NCBI RefSeq assembly: GCF_017303295.1
Contig: NZ_JAFKOK010000010.1
Coordinates: forward strand, 1-64,000
DNA: 64,000 nt
Reading direction: 5' to 3'
Source: Rhodobacter sp. NTK016B
GTDB taxonomy: Bacteria > Pseudomonadota > Alphaproteobacteria > Rhodobacterales > Rhodobacteraceae
Shown here: in pieces, positions 52,836 through 63,293 of the stretch
Layout: every line of letters starts with the position of its first letter
Position numbering within the stretch: the first letter of the stretch is position 1
The notes under the pieces: generated by a model
The model's database searches: none
What the model was told of the DNA's origin: nothing
The model's input: only the letters and a program-made list of their open reading frames with translations
Position numbers and translations under genes: made by a program

Positions 52836-54965
52836 TCAGCGTGCGGCACTCCACGGTCTTTGCCCCGCCTGCGCCTCGGCAGTGACGACGCGCCCGTCGG
52901 GCCAAAGCGCCATCGCCCCCGTTCGCCCCAGCGCCCGACGGTCGATCACCCGGCAGCCGCCCGCTGGCGCGGCATCGAGCCGCTGATCGGTGACCACAGT
53001 AACGCCGTCACGGCAATGCGCGTCCAGATGCGCGATGCCCCGCCGCCCGGTCAGATGCACCCATTCACGCCCCGCGAAGGAAAACCGCACGCCGCCCGGC
53101 ACCGGCTGCATTCCGGCCCTGGCCGCCCCCACCTCTTGTGATGCGGCGTCACCATCGGCCTCAAGCCAATTGCGCGCGACAAAGCCCGCCCCGCGCGCCC
53201 GGCTCAGCGCGCGGCCATCGGGCGTCATCAGACCGACCAGCGCGCCCCCGCCCTCGATCATCAGGGGCGGACGGTCCGAAGCGGTCCAGAAAGCCAGCGC
53301 GCCCAGCACCGCCACAGCCCCCGCCACACGCGCCCGCCCCGGCCACAGGATCAGCCACAGCGCGCCCAGCGTCAGCGCCGGGATCACCCACAGGGGCGGC
53401 GCGGGCACCATGGTGACAGCCCCGTCGCGTCCGCCGACCGTTTCCGCCACAAACAGGATCCAGCGCGTGCCCTGCTGCATCAGCCACAGGGCGATCCCTT
53501 CCAGCCCGACGGGCCATAAAAGCGCCGCCAGCACCGCCGCCGGCATCACCAACGCCCCCATCAGCGGCACGCTGACGATATTGGCCAGCAGCCCATAATC
53601 GACCACGCGGTGGAACTGCGCAGCGGCATAGGGGGCGGTTGCGACGCCCGCGACCAGCGAGCACAGCGCCGCGCCCGACACCGCTACAAGAACGCGCCGC
53701 CAGCCCCGGGCGCGCGGGCGCGGCTCTCCCTGCCGCCGGTCGCGCAGCCAGCGGAACACGGCGACCAGCGCCACGGTGGCGGCAAAGGACATGTGGAACC
53801 CGACCGACAACAACGCCTCGGGGCGCCAGATCAGCACGATGACGGCGGCCACCGCGACCGAGCGCATCGAGATCGCCCGCCGCTCGACCAGCACGGCGAT
53901 CAGCATCACCGCCGCCATGATAAAGGCGCGCTGGGTGGCCACATTGCCCCCCGACAGAGCCAGATAAGCCAGCGCCGCCATCAGCGCGCCCAAGGCCGCC
54001 AGCTTGCGGATCGGCCAGCGCAGGGCCAGCACCGGGATCAGCGCCATGCCGCCGCGCAAAGCGGCTAAGACCACGCCGGTCAGCAACCCCATATGGAGGC
54101 CGGAAATCGCCAGAAGATGCGACAGGTTCGAGCGGCGCAGATCCTCGAGCGTGTCCTGCCCCACGCCCGAACGGTCCCCGGTCAGGATCGCCGCGACGAA
54201 ACCGCCCGCCTCTCCGGGCAGGCGAGCGCGGATGCCCTGCGCCAGCCGATAGCGCAGGCGGGTCAGCGCCAGGGCGCGGCCCGGATCCTCGACCGCCAGC
54301 ACCGGATTGCGGGTATAGCCGACCGCGCCCAGACCATCGAACCAAGCGAGCCTGCGAAACGAGAAGCCACCGGGCTCGACCGGGCCGCCGGGCGGGGCAA
54401 GGAACCCGGTCAGCACGACGACAGTACCCGCGACAGGGTCAAGATCCGGCTCGCCATGGATCGACACGCGCACCCGCTCGGGCACGCGGTCGGGGGGCAT
54501 CTCGGGCAGCACAACGCGGTCCAACGTCAGCCGCAACGCGTCCGAGGCCGACCGATCCACCGCGACGATCCGACCCTCGACCGGACCATAGCGCGGCCAG
54601 CCCAGAACCGGCGCGACGACCACCTGCGTGCGCAAGGCCGCCACCAGTCCGCCCAACGCCACCAGCGCGAGCGCCCAGCACAGCGGCCGCAAACCGCCCG
54701 GCGCCAGCCAGCCCAGGCCCAATCCGGCCAACGAAAACGCGGCCAGCGCGATCAGGAAACCGGGCTCGGGTTCGGAGGGCGCGGCGAAATACAGCCCGAT
54801 CCCCAGCCCCAGAGCAACCGGCACGAAGGGGAAAAGCGCCCCGCGCGCAGAGAGCAACGCGTCGTTCAGCGCCGCCCAGAAAGCCCAGCGCTGCAAGGGT
54901 GCGCCGGGCTTGTGACCCTGCGGCAAGGGCGCGAGTTCGTCCTCCAGACCCGCATGGCTCGACAC
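52836..54965 (-). CDS. comEC: ComEC/Rec2-family DNA-uptake channel protein
   Basis: A 709-residue polytopic membrane protein. A DUF4131-type N-terminal domain with two membrane segments and a soluble OB-like part (about 30-215) is followed by the Competence domain, which has LSHLLAISGLHMGLLTGVVL, LALSGGNVATQRAFIMAAVM and RPEALLSVGFHMSFAATVAL. The C-terminal soluble part (about 555-709) is short and lacks an obvious HxHxDH metallo-beta-lactamase motif. ComEC carries single-stranded DNA across the inner membrane. Divergent from gltX with 75 bp between starts. Confidence 0.92.
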   Translation of the reverse strand: MSSHAGLEDELAPLPQGHKPGAPLQRWAFWAALNDALLSARGALFPFVPVALGLGIGLYFAAPSEPEPGFLIALAAFSLAGLGLGWLAPGGLRPLCWALALVALGGLVAALRTQVVVAPVLGWPRYGPVEGRIVAVDRSASDALRLTLDRVVLPEMPPDRVPERVRVSIHGEPDLDPVAGTVVVLTGFLAPPGGPVEPGGFSFRRLAWFDGLGAVGYTRNPVLAVEDPGRALALTRLRYRLAQGIRARLPGEAGGFVAAILTGDRSGVGQDTLEDLRRSNLSHLLAISGLHMGLLTGVVLAALRGGMALIPVLALRWPIRKLAALGALMAALAYLALSGGNVATQRAFIMAAVMLIAVLVERRAISMRSVAVAAVIVLIWRPEALLSVGFHMSFAATVALVAVFRWLRDRRQGEPRPRARGWRRVLVAVSGAALCSLVAGVATAPYAAAQFHRVVDYGLLANIVSVPLMGALVMPAAVLAALLWPVGLEGIALWLMQQGTRWILFVAETVGGRDGAVTMVPAPPLWVIPALTLGALWLILWPGRARVAGAVAVLGALAFWTASDRPPLMIEGGGALVGLMTPDGRALSRARGAGFVARNWLEADGDAASQEVGAARAGMQPVPGGVRFSFAGREWVHLTGRRGIAHLDAHCRDGVTVVTDQRLDAAPAGGCRVIDRRALGRTGAMALWPDGRVVTAEAQAGQRPWSAAR

Positions 54966-55040
54966 TTGTTCTCGCCCCTGTCATTGCCTAGAGCTTCGGC
55001 AAGTTTAAATCCCTCGTGGTTTCCGAAAGGTTAACACCTG

Positions 55041-56462
55041 ATGACTACCCCCCCGACAGGCTCTGCCATCGTCACCCGTTTCGCCCCCTCGCCCACCGGC
55101 TTTCTGCATATCGGCGGCGCGCGCACCGCATTGTTTAACTGGCTCTACGCGCGCGGGCGCGGAGGCCGGTTCCTGCTGCGCATCGAGGATACCGACCGCG
55201 CCCGCTCGACCCCCGAAGCTACGGCTGCGATCCTGTCGGGTCTGACTTGGCTGGGGCTCGACTGGGACGGCGAGGCGGTCAGCCAACACGCGCAGGCCCC
55301 CCGCCATGCCGAGGTCGCGCTGGAAATGCTGGCGCGCGGGCACGCTTACAAATGCTTCTCGACGCAAGACGAGATCGAAGCCTTTCGCGAGGCCGCGCGC
55401 GCCGAGAACCGGTCGACCCTGTTCCAGTCGCCGTGGCGCGACGCCGATCCCGCAACGCATCCCGACGCGCCCTATGTCGTACGACTGAAAGCCCCGCGCG
55501 AGGGCGAGACGGTGATCGAGGACGCCGTGCAGGGCCGCGTGGTGTTCCGCAACGATCAGCTCGATGACATGGTTTGTTTACGTTCCGACGGTACGCCCAC
55601 TTACATGCTCGCCGTGGTGGTCGATGACCACGACATGGGCGTGACGCATGTGATCCGGGGGGATGACCATCTGAATAACGCGGCGCGACAGATGCAGGTC
55701 TATCAGGCGATGGGCTGGGACGTACCGGTCTTCGCGCATATCCCGCTGATCCATGGCGAGGACGGCAAGAAGCTGTCCAAACGCCACGGCGCGCTGGGGG
55801 TCGAGGATTACCAGAAGATGGGCTATCCCGCCGCCGCGATCCGCAACTATCTGACCCGTCTGGGCTGGAGCCATGGCGACGACGAATTCTTCACCGATGC
55901 TCAGGCGGTCGAGTGGTTCGATCTGGGCGGGATCGGCAAGGCACCGGCGCGGCTGGACCTGAAAAAACTCGACCATCTGACGGCGCAGCATTTCACCGCG
56001 ATGGACGATGCCGCAGTGCTGCACGAACTCGATGCCTTTCTGGCCGCAACCGGGGCAGAACCGCTGACCCAGCGGCAACGCCCGCTGGTGCTGGCTTCGA
56101 TGTCGCAGCTCAAGGACAAAGCGCGCAACTTCGGTCAAATCATTGAACGCGCTCACTTTGTTCTGACGGAACGGCCGATCGAACCGGATCAGAAATCGGC
56201 CAAGGCGCTCGATCCGGTATCCCGTAGTATACTGGAAGAATTGACGCCGCATCTGCAAAATGCTAGCTGGGAACGCGAGAGACTCGAAGCCATTGTAACC
56301 GAACTCGCGGCGCAACACGGCCTGGGACTCGGCAAGATCGCGCAACCGCTTCGCGCCGCTCTTGCCGGGCGGACCGTGTCACCAAGCGTGTTCGACATGA
56401 TGGTGGTGCTGGGTCGAGACGAATCCCTTGCACGGATCCAGGATGCGGCAAAGGGGCAATAA
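55041..56462 (+). CDS. gltX: Glutamate-tRNA ligase
   Basis: A 473-residue class I aminoacyl-tRNA synthetase. The HIGH motif is HIGG in [19 protein letters not shown], the KMSKS motif is KKLSKRHG, and [14 protein letters not shown] is the glutamate-binding region. The C-terminal helical domain binds the anticodon. It charges tRNA-Glu (and possibly tRNA-Gln, for amidation by GatCAB). Start at 55041 after GAAAGGTTAACACCTG. gltA follows 58 bp later; a small GCTGCC/GGCAGC hairpin lies between. Confidence 0.97.
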   Translation: MTTPPTGSAIVTRFAPSPTGFLHIGGARTALFNWLYARGRGGRFLLRIEDTDRARSTPEATAAILSGLTWLGLDWDGEAVSQHAQAPRHAEVALEMLARGHAYKCFSTQDEIEAFREAARAENRSTLFQSPWRDADPATHPDAPYVVRLKAPREGETVIEDAVQGRVVFRNDQLDDMVCLRSDGTPTYMLAVVVDDHDMGVTHVIRGDDHLNNAARQMQVYQAMGWDVPVFAHIPLIHGEDGKKLSKRHGALGVEDYQKMGYPAAAIRNYLTRLGWSHGDDEFFTDAQAVEWFDLGGIGKAPARLDLKKLDHLTAQHFTAMDDAAVLHELDAFLAATGAEPLTQRQRPLVLASMSQLKDKARNFGQIIERAHFVLTERPIEPDQKSAKALDPVSRSILEELTPHLQNASWERERLEAIVTELAAQHGLGLGKIAQPLRAALAGRTVSPSVFDMMVVLGRDESLARIQDAAKGQ

Positions 56463-56520
56463 GCCGCCGCGCTGCCATCGGCAGCCCGGCTCAACCGGAC
56501 AATAACAAAAGGGGACCTCG

Positions 56521-57816
56521 ATGGCCGACACCAAGGGAAGCGCGAAACTCACGTTTGGCGACAAGTCGATCGATCTGCCGATGCATTCACCGACCGTCGG
56601 ACCGGACGTCGTGGACATCCGCAAGCTCTACGCGCAGGGCGATGTCTTCACCTACGATCCGGGCTTCACCTCGACGGCGGCGTGCTCCTCGACCATCACC
56701 TATATTGACGGCGACAAGGGTGAATTGCTGTATCGTGGTTACCCGATCGAGCAACTCGCTGACAAGTCGCACCATCTCGAGGTCTGCTACCTGCTTCTGT
56801 ACGGAGAGCTGCCCTCGGCCCAGCAGATGGTCGATTTCGAGACCCGCGTGACCCGTCACACGATGGTCCACGAGCAGATGCACAACTTCTTCCGCGGCTT
56901 CCGCCGTGACGCGCATCCGATGGCGACCATGGTCGGCGTGGTCGGCGCGATGTCGGCCTTCTACCACGATTCGACCGATATCGCCGATCCGTGGCAGCGC
57001 GAAGTCGCGGCGATCCGCATGGTCGCCAAGATCCCGACGATCGCCGCCATGGCCTACAAATACTCGATCGGCCAGCCCTTCGTGTATCCGAAGAACTCGC
57101 TCGATTACGCTGGCAACTTCCTGAACATGTGCTTCTCGGTCCCCGCCGAGGATTACGTGGTCGACCCGATCCTTGCCAAGGCGATGGACCGGATCATGAT
57201 GCTGCATGCCGATCACGAGCAGAACGCCTCGACCTCGACCGTGCGTCTGGCGGGCTCGTCGGGCGCCAACCCCTTCGCCTGCGTCGCCGCCGGCATCGCC
57301 TGCCTCTGGGGCCCCGCCCATGGCGGCGCGAACCAGGCGTGCCTGGAAATGCTGCGCGAAATCGGCACCGTCGACCGGATCCCCGAATTCATCGCCCGCG
57401 CCAAAGACAAGGACGATCCCTTCCGCCTGATGGGCTTCGGTCACCGGGTCTACAAGAACTTCGACCCGCGCGCGAAGGTGATGAAGGAATCCGCCGACGA
57501 GGTCCTGGGCCTTCTGGGCATCGAGGATAACGAGACGCTGGCCGTCGCCAAGGAACTCGAGCGGATCGCGCTGGAAGACGAGTATTTCGTCTCGAAAAAG
57601 CTCTATCCGAACGTCGATTTCTATTCGGGCATCATCCTCGAGGCGATGGGCTTCCCGACCTCGATGTTCACGCCGATCTTCGCGCTGTCGCGCGCGGTAG
57701 GCTGGATCGCCCAGTGGAAAGAGATGATCGGCGATCCCGAGCAAAAGATCGGCCGCCCGCGTCAGCTCTACACCGGCGCGCCCCGCCGCGACTATGTCGA
57801 GGTCGAGGGCCGCTGA
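56521..57816 (+). CDS. gltA: Citrate synthase
   Basis: A 431-residue type II (hexameric) citrate synthase, first step of the TCA cycle. Signatures include [20 protein letters not shown], the active-site His in [38 protein letters not shown] with the second His, and the catalytic Asp in [29 protein letters not shown] provides a strong ribosome-binding site. Clear terminator at 57841. Confidence 0.98.
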   Translation: MADTKGSAKLTFGDKSIDLPMHSPTVGPDVVDIRKLYAQGDVFTYDPGFTSTAACSSTITYIDGDKGELLYRGYPIEQLADKSHHLEVCYLLLYGELPSAQQMVDFETRVTRHTMVHEQMHNFFRGFRRDAHPMATMVGVVGAMSAFYHDSTDIADPWQREVAAIRMVAKIPTIAAMAYKYSIGQPFVYPKNSLDYAGNFLNMCFSVPAEDYVVDPILAKAMDRIMMLHADHEQNASTSTVRLAGSSGANPFACVAAGIACLWGPAHGGANQACLEMLREIGTVDRIPEFIARAKDKDDPFRLMGFGHRVYKNFDPRAKVMKESADEVLGLLGIEDNETLAVAKELERIALEDEYFVSKKLYPNVDFYSGIILEAMGFPTSMFTPIFALSRAVGWIAQWKEMIGDPEQKIGRPRQLYTGAPRRDYVEVEGR

Positions 57817-57840
57817 GCGCCCTTCGCTGTCTGAACACCG

Positions 57841-57867
57841 AAACGCCGCCCCGAGGGGCGGCGTTTT
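57841..57867 (+). terminator. Rho-independent terminator of gltA
   Basis: AAACGCCGCCC, loop CGAG, GGGCGGCGTTT followed by TCCG; perfect 11-bp stem, 24 bp past the gltA stop. Confidence 0.9.
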
Positions 57868-57902
57868 CCGTTTCCGCGGCCCCTGTCCGCGCCGCCCCTT
57901 CG

Positions 57903-57928
57903 CTTTCATTCTGCCCAAAATACTCACG
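57903..57928 (-). repeat. Family B repeat downstream of gltA and the SRAP gene
   Basis: CTTTCATTCTGCCCAAAATA then CTCACG; on the minus strand it reads GAGTATTTTGGGCAGAATGAAAG. It lies between two convergent genes, in sense orientation behind the SRAP gene. Confidence 0.68.
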
Positions 57929-58021
57929 CGACTCAGCCCGCCCCGGACCGCCGGCGGGACAGGGCGGCGCGCGCGCAAGCGGGGTGGGTGGGCGGGAGCG
58001 CCGCGCGCGCGCCCTCCCCGC

Positions 58022-58687
58022 TCAGCTTTCCAGCGGTTCGATCAGTTCGGGACCGTCGGCACGGTTGGAATTGACCGCCATACCGACACGCCGGAAGGCC
58101 AGCACGCCCTCTTCAGGCGCCACCATGGCCTTTGCCGCGCCATGGCCCTTCTCACCCAGCCACAACGCCCAGTCCTCGGGCTTCAGCAGCACCGGCACCC
58201 GTTCGTGCAGCGTCGCCATCTGGCCCTGCGCTTCGGTGGTGACGATAGCGCAACTGGCCACGCGGGCACCTTCTGGCCCATCCCAGCTTTGCCAGATCCC
58301 GGCAAAGACCATCGGCGCGGCGTCGGCGCGGGTGATGTACCACGGCAACCGCGTCTCGCCCTCGCGCGTCCATTCGAAAAAGCCCGAGGCCGGGATCAGG
58401 CAACGCCGCCGGCGCGAGGCTTCACGGAACGCGCTTTTCTCGGCAATGGTTTCCGAGCGCGCGTTGAACAGAAGCGGCCCGTCGGTAGGGGTCTTGTACC
58501 AATGCGGGATGAAGCCCCAGCGCATCGGCCCGTAGCGCCGGTGGCCCTCGGCAGAGATAACCACCGAAACCGGTTGCGTGGGACAGATATTGTAACGCGG
58601 CACCGGCGGCAGGTCGTTGGCCGGCACCGCGTCGAACAGCTGTGTCATCGCGTCATCGGGCAGTGTCATGGCAAAGCGTCCGCACAT
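58022..58687 (-). CDS. SOS response-associated peptidase family protein (SRAP/HMCES-YedK)
   Basis: A 221-residue SRAP-domain protein. The catalytic C2 follows the initiator Met (MCGRFAMTL). PRYNICPTQPVSVV, the Asn in FNARSETIAEKSAF, the Glu in IPASGFFEWTRE and the His in LHERVPVLL complete the active site. These proteins form a covalent link with abasic sites in single-stranded DNA and protect them during replication. I see no clear LexA box upstream. Confidence 0.95.
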   Translation of the reverse strand: MCGRFAMTLPDDAMTQLFDAVPANDLPPVPRYNICPTQPVSVVISAEGHRRYGPMRWGFIPHWYKTPTDGPLLFNARSETIAEKSAFREASRRRRCLIPASGFFEWTREGETRLPWYITRADAAPMVFAGIWQSWDGPEGARVASCAIVTTEAQGQMATLHERVPVLLKPEDWALWLGEKGHGAAKAMVAPEEGVLAFRRVGMAVNSNRADGPELIEPLES

Positions 58688-58795
58688 CGTGCGACAGGGA
58701 CACTGCTAGCGCCATCAGGTCAACCCCCGTTTGGGCTAAAGAGAGCGCCTACAACCGCCAAACGAACGCGCGAAAATGCACGCACAACCCGGGGT

Positions 58796-59806
58796 TTAAC
58801 CCTGCACGCAATCTGCAACAGTCTGTGTCATGTTGCGAAGCAAATCGCGATACAGCATCGGCCCCGGTTGCAGCGTCACACCGGCCGGATCCAGCGGCGC
58901 CCCCAGCCGCATTTCGGTCCCTTCGATCACCACGCGGGCGAAATCGTCGGCGTGATTGGCTTCGGGAAACAGGCAGACCACGCCCTCTTCCTGCAGCTCG
59001 GCCCTGAGCGCCGACAGGCGCGCCGCGCCCGGCGCGGTCGCATCGCCGCCGGTAATCGTGGCAACGATATTCAGATCGAAGGTCTCGGCGAAATAGCCGT
59101 AGGCATCGTGGAACATCACAAGGCCCCGCCCCGAGGCCGGCGCAAGCTCCAGCGCCAGTTCGGCCTGCAGCGACAGCGTCGTGTCGATCGCCGCCTGTGC
59201 ATTGGCCTCGTAGACCATAGCGTTTTCGGGATCGAGCCCGCCCAGCGTCTCGGCAATCGTCTCGAGCCAGATCACCGCGTTACCGGGATCGAGCCACAGA
59301 TGCGGATCGAGGCCCGAATGCACGTGGTCATGCCCGTCATGGTCATGATCGTCGTGGTCGTGGCTTTCGTGGTCGTGGTCTTCATGCCCATGCTCATCAT
59401 GATCATGATCATCATGATCATGCGCGTCGTGATCATGCTCATGGTCGTGATCGTGGTCGTGATCCGCGGCGTCCTCGCCGAACTCCCGCAGATGCAGGCC
59501 CTCCACCTCGGACAGCGTCAGCACCGCGCCCGAGGCCAGCGTCTCAAGCGGCTCGTCCAGCCACGGCGTCAGGCCACCACCGATCCAGACCACCAGATCG
59601 GCGCCCGACAGCGCGCGCGCCTGCGACGGGCGGAACTGCATGTGATGGGGGTCGCCGCCCCGGTCGAGCAGCATCTCGGGCTGCCCCAACTCGCCCATGA
59701 CCTGCGCCACCAGCGACTGGGTGACGGGGGTATCGGCCAGCACGCGCGGCACCTCGGCGAAAGCCGGGGTCGAGATCAGCGAAAGGGCAATAAGGGATCG
59801 CATCAT
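58796..59806 (-). CDS. znuA: Zinc ABC transporter substrate-binding protein ZnuA
   Basis: A 336-residue periplasmic binding protein with a short signal peptide (MMRSLIALSLISTPAFA). GDPHHMQFRPSQARAL holds the first Zn His; a His/Asp-rich loop spans about 112-163, more than 50 residues; LDPHLWLDPGNAV and FHDAYGYFAETFDL give further metal ligands. The loop is thought to gather or sense zinc. The DNA for the loop is a run of CATGATCATGGTC-like repeats. The first two codons are both ATG (59806 or 59803). Divergent from zur across the Zur box. Confidence 0.96.
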   Translation of the reverse strand: MMRSLIALSLISTPAFAEVPRVLADTPVTQSLVAQVMGELGQPEMLLDRGGDPHHMQFRPSQARALSGADLVVWIGGGLTPWLDEPLETLASGAVLTLSEVEGLHLREFGEDAADHDHDHDHEHDHDAHDHDDHDHDEHGHEDHDHESHDHDDHDHDGHDHVHSGLDPHLWLDPGNAVIWLETIAETLGGLDPENAMVYEANAQAAIDTTLSLQAELALELAPASGRGLVMFHDAYGYFAETFDLNIVATITGGDATAPGAARLSALRAELQEEGVVCLFPEANHADDFARVVIEGTEMRLGAPLDPAGVTLQPGPMLYRDLLRNMTQTVADCVQG

Positions 59807-59830
59807 GGGTCTTGGCTCTGTCGTCAGGAA

Positions 59831-59860
59831 TGTTATACTGTTACCTGTTATAATATAACA
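59831..59860. promoter_or_regulatory. Zur box between znuA and zur
   Basis: TGTTATAATATAACA (59846-59860) is a perfect 7-1-7 palindrome and matches the alphaproteobacterial Zur operator pattern. Directly before it lies TGTTATACTGTTACC (59831-59845), with two more TGTTA half-sites in direct orientation. TATAAT at 59849-59854 inside the palindrome could be a -10 box for the zur side, so binding would block transcription in both directions. Confidence 0.85.
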
Positions 59861-59886
59861 AATATCAGTGCAAGGCCCCCTCCTCC

Positions 59887-60399
59887 ATGCCCGAGCCGAA
59901 ATCCGAGCCGCAAGCCGATCCGACTGCTGCCTTTGAGCCGCATGATCACCACCAATGCGTCGATGCCACGCTTGAACGCGCCGATGAAATGGTGCGCGCG
60001 CGCGGTCTGCGGCTGACGCCGGTACGCCGCCGGACGCTGGAAATCCTGCTGGAACGGCACGGCGCGATGGGGGCTTATGACGTGCTGCAACGGCTTTCGG
60101 ACGAAGGGTTCGGCCATCAGCCGCCGGTCGCCTATCGCGCGCTGGATTTCCTTGTCGAGAACGGCCTCGCCCACCGCATCCGGCGCCTTAACGCCTTTAC
60201 CGCCTGCAACCATCCCGGCGAGACGCACCACGCGGCTTTCCTGATCTGCAGGGGCTGTGACACGGTGGCCGAGATCCCCGCCGACCCGTTGCGCGAGGCG
60301 CTCGACCGGGGCGGCGCCGGCCTGGGCTTTCATATCGAGCGCGCGACGATCGAGGCCGTGGGCCTGTGCACCGCCTGCAGTGCAGAGGCGGCCCAATGA
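59887..60399 (+). CDS. zur: Zinc uptake regulator Zur (Fur family)
   Basis: A 170-residue Fur-family repressor: His-rich N-terminus (PHDHHQC), winged helix about 40-95 (GLRLTPVRRRTLEILLERHG, HQPPVAYRALDFLVENGL), regulatory-site ligands in TACNHPGETHHAAF, and structural zinc cysteines C121/C124 and C161/C164. First gene of zur-znuC-znuB. With zinc bound it should repress the divergent znuA and its own operon through the adjacent palindrome. Confidence 0.95.
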   Translation: MPEPKSEPQADPTAAFEPHDHHQCVDATLERADEMVRARGLRLTPVRRRTLEILLERHGAMGAYDVLQRLSDEGFGHQPPVAYRALDFLVENGLAHRIRRLNAFTACNHPGETHHAAFLICRGCDTVAEIPADPLREALDRGGAGLGFHIERATIEAVGLCTACSAEAAQ

Positions 60400-61157
60400 A
60401 TGCCCTGATCGAGGCGCACGGCCTCTCCGTCGCCTATGGCCCCGCCGCGCCGGTGCTGACACATGTCGATTTCACCCTGAACCCGGGCGAGATCGTCACC
60501 ATCGTCGGGCCCAACGGCTCGGGCAAATCTACGCTCTTGCGCGCGCTTCTGGGCATGGTCCCGGCCGCCGAGGGCAAGGTGACGCGCGCGCCGGGACTGC
60601 GCGTGGGCTATGTGCCGCAGAAACTGCATCTCGACGCCAATCTGCCGCTCTCGGTCGAGCGCTTCCTGCGGCTAACGCGCAGACTTGATGCCGACACGGT
60701 GGCGCATCTGCTCTCGCGCGTCGGCGCACCGGGGCTTGAGACGCGTGCGATGGCGACGCTGTCGGGTGGCCAGATGCAGCGCGTCATGCTGGCCCGCGCG
60801 CTGGCTGGCGATCCGCAGCTTCTGGTGCTGGACGAACCCACGCAGGGACTCGATCAGCCCGGCACCGCTGCCTTCTACCGCCTGATCGAGACGGTCCGCC
60901 GAGAACTGGGCTGCGCCGTTCTCAGTGTCAGTCACGACCTGCATGTGGTGATGAGCGCGTCGGACCGCGTTGTCTGCCTCAACGGCCATGTCTGCTGCGA
61001 GGGCACGCCCTCGGTCGTGTCGAACGCACCCGAATACCGCGCGCTGTTCGGGCTGGGCACGCAGGGCGCCTTTGCGCTCTATCAGCACCACCACGATCAC
61101 GGCGCCGATCACCCCGACCACCCCCACGACCACGAGACCTGCGACCATGATCATTGA
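60396..61157 (+). CDS. znuC: Zinc ABC transporter ATP-binding protein ZnuC
   Basis: A 253-residue ABC ATPase: Walker A IVGPNGSGKSTLLRAL, Q-loop in VGYVPQKLHL, signature LSGGQMQRVMLARAL, Walker B LLVLDEPTQGLDQP, and H-loop VSHDLHVV. The last 25 residues are rich in His and Asp (QHHHDHGADHPDHPHDH). The start at 60396 overlaps the zur stop (ATGA). The His-rich tail is coded across the znuB start, with an 11-bp overlap. Confidence 0.95.
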   Translation: MNALIEAHGLSVAYGPAAPVLTHVDFTLNPGEIVTIVGPNGSGKSTLLRALLGMVPAAEGKVTRAPGLRVGYVPQKLHLDANLPLSVERFLRLTRRLDADTVAHLLSRVGAPGLETRAMATLSGGQMQRVMLARALAGDPQLLVLDEPTQGLDQPGTAAFYRLIETVRRELGCAVLSVSHDLHVVMSASDRVVCLNGHVCCEGTPSVVSNAPEYRALFGLGTQGAFALYQHHHDHGADHPDHPHDHETCDHDH

Positions 61158-61953
61158 CGCCTTCCTGCTGCGCGCGCTGGCGGCAGGGCTGATGGCCGCG
61201 CTGGCCGCAGCCCCGCTTGGCTGTTTCGTGGTCTGGCGGCGCATGGCCTATTTCGGCGACGCCACCGCGCATGCGGCCATTCTGGGCGTCGCGCTGGCGC
61301 TCGGCTTCGATCTGTCGATCTTCGTGGGCACGCTGGTCACGGCCTTTGGCATGGCGCTGTTCGTGAGCGTCCTGTCCGGGCGCGGCTGGGCCATGGACAC
61401 CACGCTGGGCGTGCTGGCGCATTCCGCGCTGGCGCTGGGGCTGGTCGCCGCGTCCTTCCTGACCGGCACGCGCGTCGATCTGACCGCCTTCCTGTTCGGC
61501 GACATCCTGACCGTGCGCCCGTCCGAGCTGTGGGGCATGGCGGCGGGCACGCTGGGCGTGCTGGCGCTGATGGCCTGGCGGTGGGAAGCCCTGCTCACCG
61601 CCACGATCAGCGAGGATCTGGCCCTGTCGCTGAACATCAAGCCCGAGCGCGAGCGCCTGATCCTGACGCTGGCGCTGGCGCTGGCCGTAGCGGTGTCGCT
61701 GAAAGTGGTGGGCGCGCTTCTGATCGGCGCGCTGCTGGTCGTGCCGCCCGCCACCGCCCGCGTCTTCGCCCGCTCGCCCGAGCGGATGGCCATCGGCGCC
61801 GTCATCGTCGCCGCGCTGGCCGTGGTGGCGGGGCTGGGCGCCTCGCTTACCTGGGACACGCCGGCGGGGCCGTCGATCGTGGTGGCGGCGGCCACGCTTT
61901 TTGTCGCGGCCCTGAGCGTCGGCGGCCTCTCGTCAGACCGGCGGGCGCGTTAA
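61147..61953 (+). CDS. znuB: Zinc ABC transporter permease ZnuB
   Basis: A 268-residue ABC-3-type permease with about eight membrane segments: [37 protein letters not shown] and [20 protein letters not shown] are family signatures. The start at 61147 lies within the end of znuC. Its stop overlaps the glmM stop on the other strand (61950-61953), leaving no room for an intergenic terminator. Confidence 0.94.
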   Translation: MIIDAFLLRALAAGLMAALAAAPLGCFVVWRRMAYFGDATAHAAILGVALALGFDLSIFVGTLVTAFGMALFVSVLSGRGWAMDTTLGVLAHSALALGLVAASFLTGTRVDLTAFLFGDILTVRPSELWGMAAGTLGVLALMAWRWEALLTATISEDLALSLNIKPERERLILTLALALAVAVSLKVVGALLIGALLVVPPATARVFARSPERMAIGAVIVAALAVVAGLGASLTWDTPAGPSIVVAAATLFVAALSVGGLSSDRRAR

Positions 61954-63293
61954 AGCGCCGCCTCGATCTCGGCCACCAGCCCCGTGACGATGTCATCGAG
62001 AAGCGCGGGGTCCTCGCATTCGGCCATCACCCGCACCAACGGCTCGGTGCCCGATTTGCGGATCAACAGCCGCCCCTGCCCGTTCAGCCGGGTTTCGGCG
62101 GCGCGAATGGCGTCCTTGACGCTGCCCGCCTCCATCGGCGCCTGCCCGGCGGCATAGCGCACGTTCTGCAGCTTTTGCGGCACCGGCTCGAATTGCCGGG
62201 TCAGCGTGCTTGCGGGCTGGCCGGTCTCGACCATCGCCAGCAGGAATTGCAGCCCCGCGATCAGCCCGTCGCCGGTCGTCGCGTAATCGGTCATCACGAT
62301 ATGGCCCGATTGCTCGCCGCCAAGGTTCAGCCCCCGGTCCCGCATCCGCTCGACGACATACCGGTCGCCCACCGCCGTGCGCTCCAGCCGCAGCCCCTGC
62401 CCCTGCAAGAACCGCTCGAGCCCCAGATTGGACATCACCGTCGCGACCAGCGTGCCGTCGTTCAGACGCTCCTCCATCGCCCAGCGGGCCGCCATCAGCG
62501 CCATGATCTGATCGCCATCGGCCACATGCCCGTGTTCGTCGATGATCTGCACCCGGTCGGCATCGCCATCCAGACAGATCCCCAGATCCGCCCCATGCGC
62601 CACCACCGTCTCGGCGGCGATCTTGGGATGGGTCGAGCCGACGCCGTCATTGATGTTGAACCCGTCGGGGCTGACACCCACCGGGATCACATCGGCGCCC
62701 AGTTCCCACAATACCTCGGGCGCAGCGCGATAGGCGGCACCATGGGCGCAATCGATCACCACTTTCAGCCCGCGCAGACTGGCGCCGCGCGGCAGCGTGG
62801 TCTTGGCGTATTCGACATAGCGCCCCAGCCCGTCATCGATCCGCTTCGCGCGCCCGATCTCCAAAGGCGGCGCCAGCGCCATCGTGCCTTCAAGGATCGC
62901 CTCAATCTCGGCCTCGGCCTCGTCGGACAGCTTGAACCCGTCGGGGCCGAAGAACTTGATACCGTTATCCGTGGCCGGGTTGTGGCTGGCCGAGATCATG
63001 ATCCCCAGATCCGCCCGCATCGAGCGGGTGAGGAACCCCACGGCAGGCGTCGGCACCGGCCCAAGCAACAGCACGTTCATCCCCGTCGAGGTCAGCCCGG
63101 CGGTCAGCGCGTTCTCCAGCATGTAGCACGACAGCCGCGTGTCCTTGCCGATCACCACCCGATGCACATTGCCCCCGTCGCGGCGGAAATAGCGCCCCGC
63201 CGCCGCGCCCAGCTTCAACGCGATCTCGGCGGTCATCGGTGCCGTGTTGGCCTGCCCGCGCACCCCGTCGGTGCCAAAGAACTTGCGGCTCAT
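61950..63293 (-). CDS. glmM: Phosphoglucosamine mutase
   Basis: A 447-residue alpha-D-phosphohexomutase. The phosphoserine S103 lies in [19 protein letters not shown], the metal loop is [17 protein letters not shown], the sugar-binding loop [13 protein letters not shown] and the phosphate-binding loop [13 protein letters not shown]. It makes glucosamine-1-phosphate for UDP-GlcNAc and so peptidoglycan and LPS. The ATG at 63293 ([13 protein letters not shown]) overlaps the folP stop; a longer in-frame start at 63329 lies inside folP. Confidence 0.97.
   Translation of the reverse strand: MSRKFFGTDGVRGQANTAPMTAEIALKLGAAAGRYFRRDGGNVHRVVIGKDTRLSCYMLENALTAGLTSTGMNVLLLGPVPTPAVGFLTRSMRADLGIMISASHNPATDNGIKFFGPDGFKLSDEAEAEIEAILEGTMALAPPLEIGRAKRIDDGLGRYVEYAKTTLPRGASLRGLKVVIDCAHGAAYRAAPEVLWELGADVIPVGVSPDGFNINDGVGSTHPKIAAETVVAHGADLGICLDGDADRVQIIDEHGHVADGDQIMALMAARWAMEERLNDGTLVATVMSNLGLERFLQGQGLRLERTAVGDRYVVERMRDRGLNLGGEQSGHIVMTDYATTGDGLIAGLQFLLAMVETGQPASTLTRQFEPVPQKLQNVRYAAGQAPMEAGSVKDAIRAAETRLNGQGRLLIRKSGTEPLVRVMAECEDPALLDDIVTGLVAEIEAAL

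Noticed and set aside
59320-59480. Short-period repeats resembling a CRISPR or satellite
   Set aside because: They are codons for the His/Asp-rich loop of ZnuA; there is no constant repeat with unique spacers and no cas gene.
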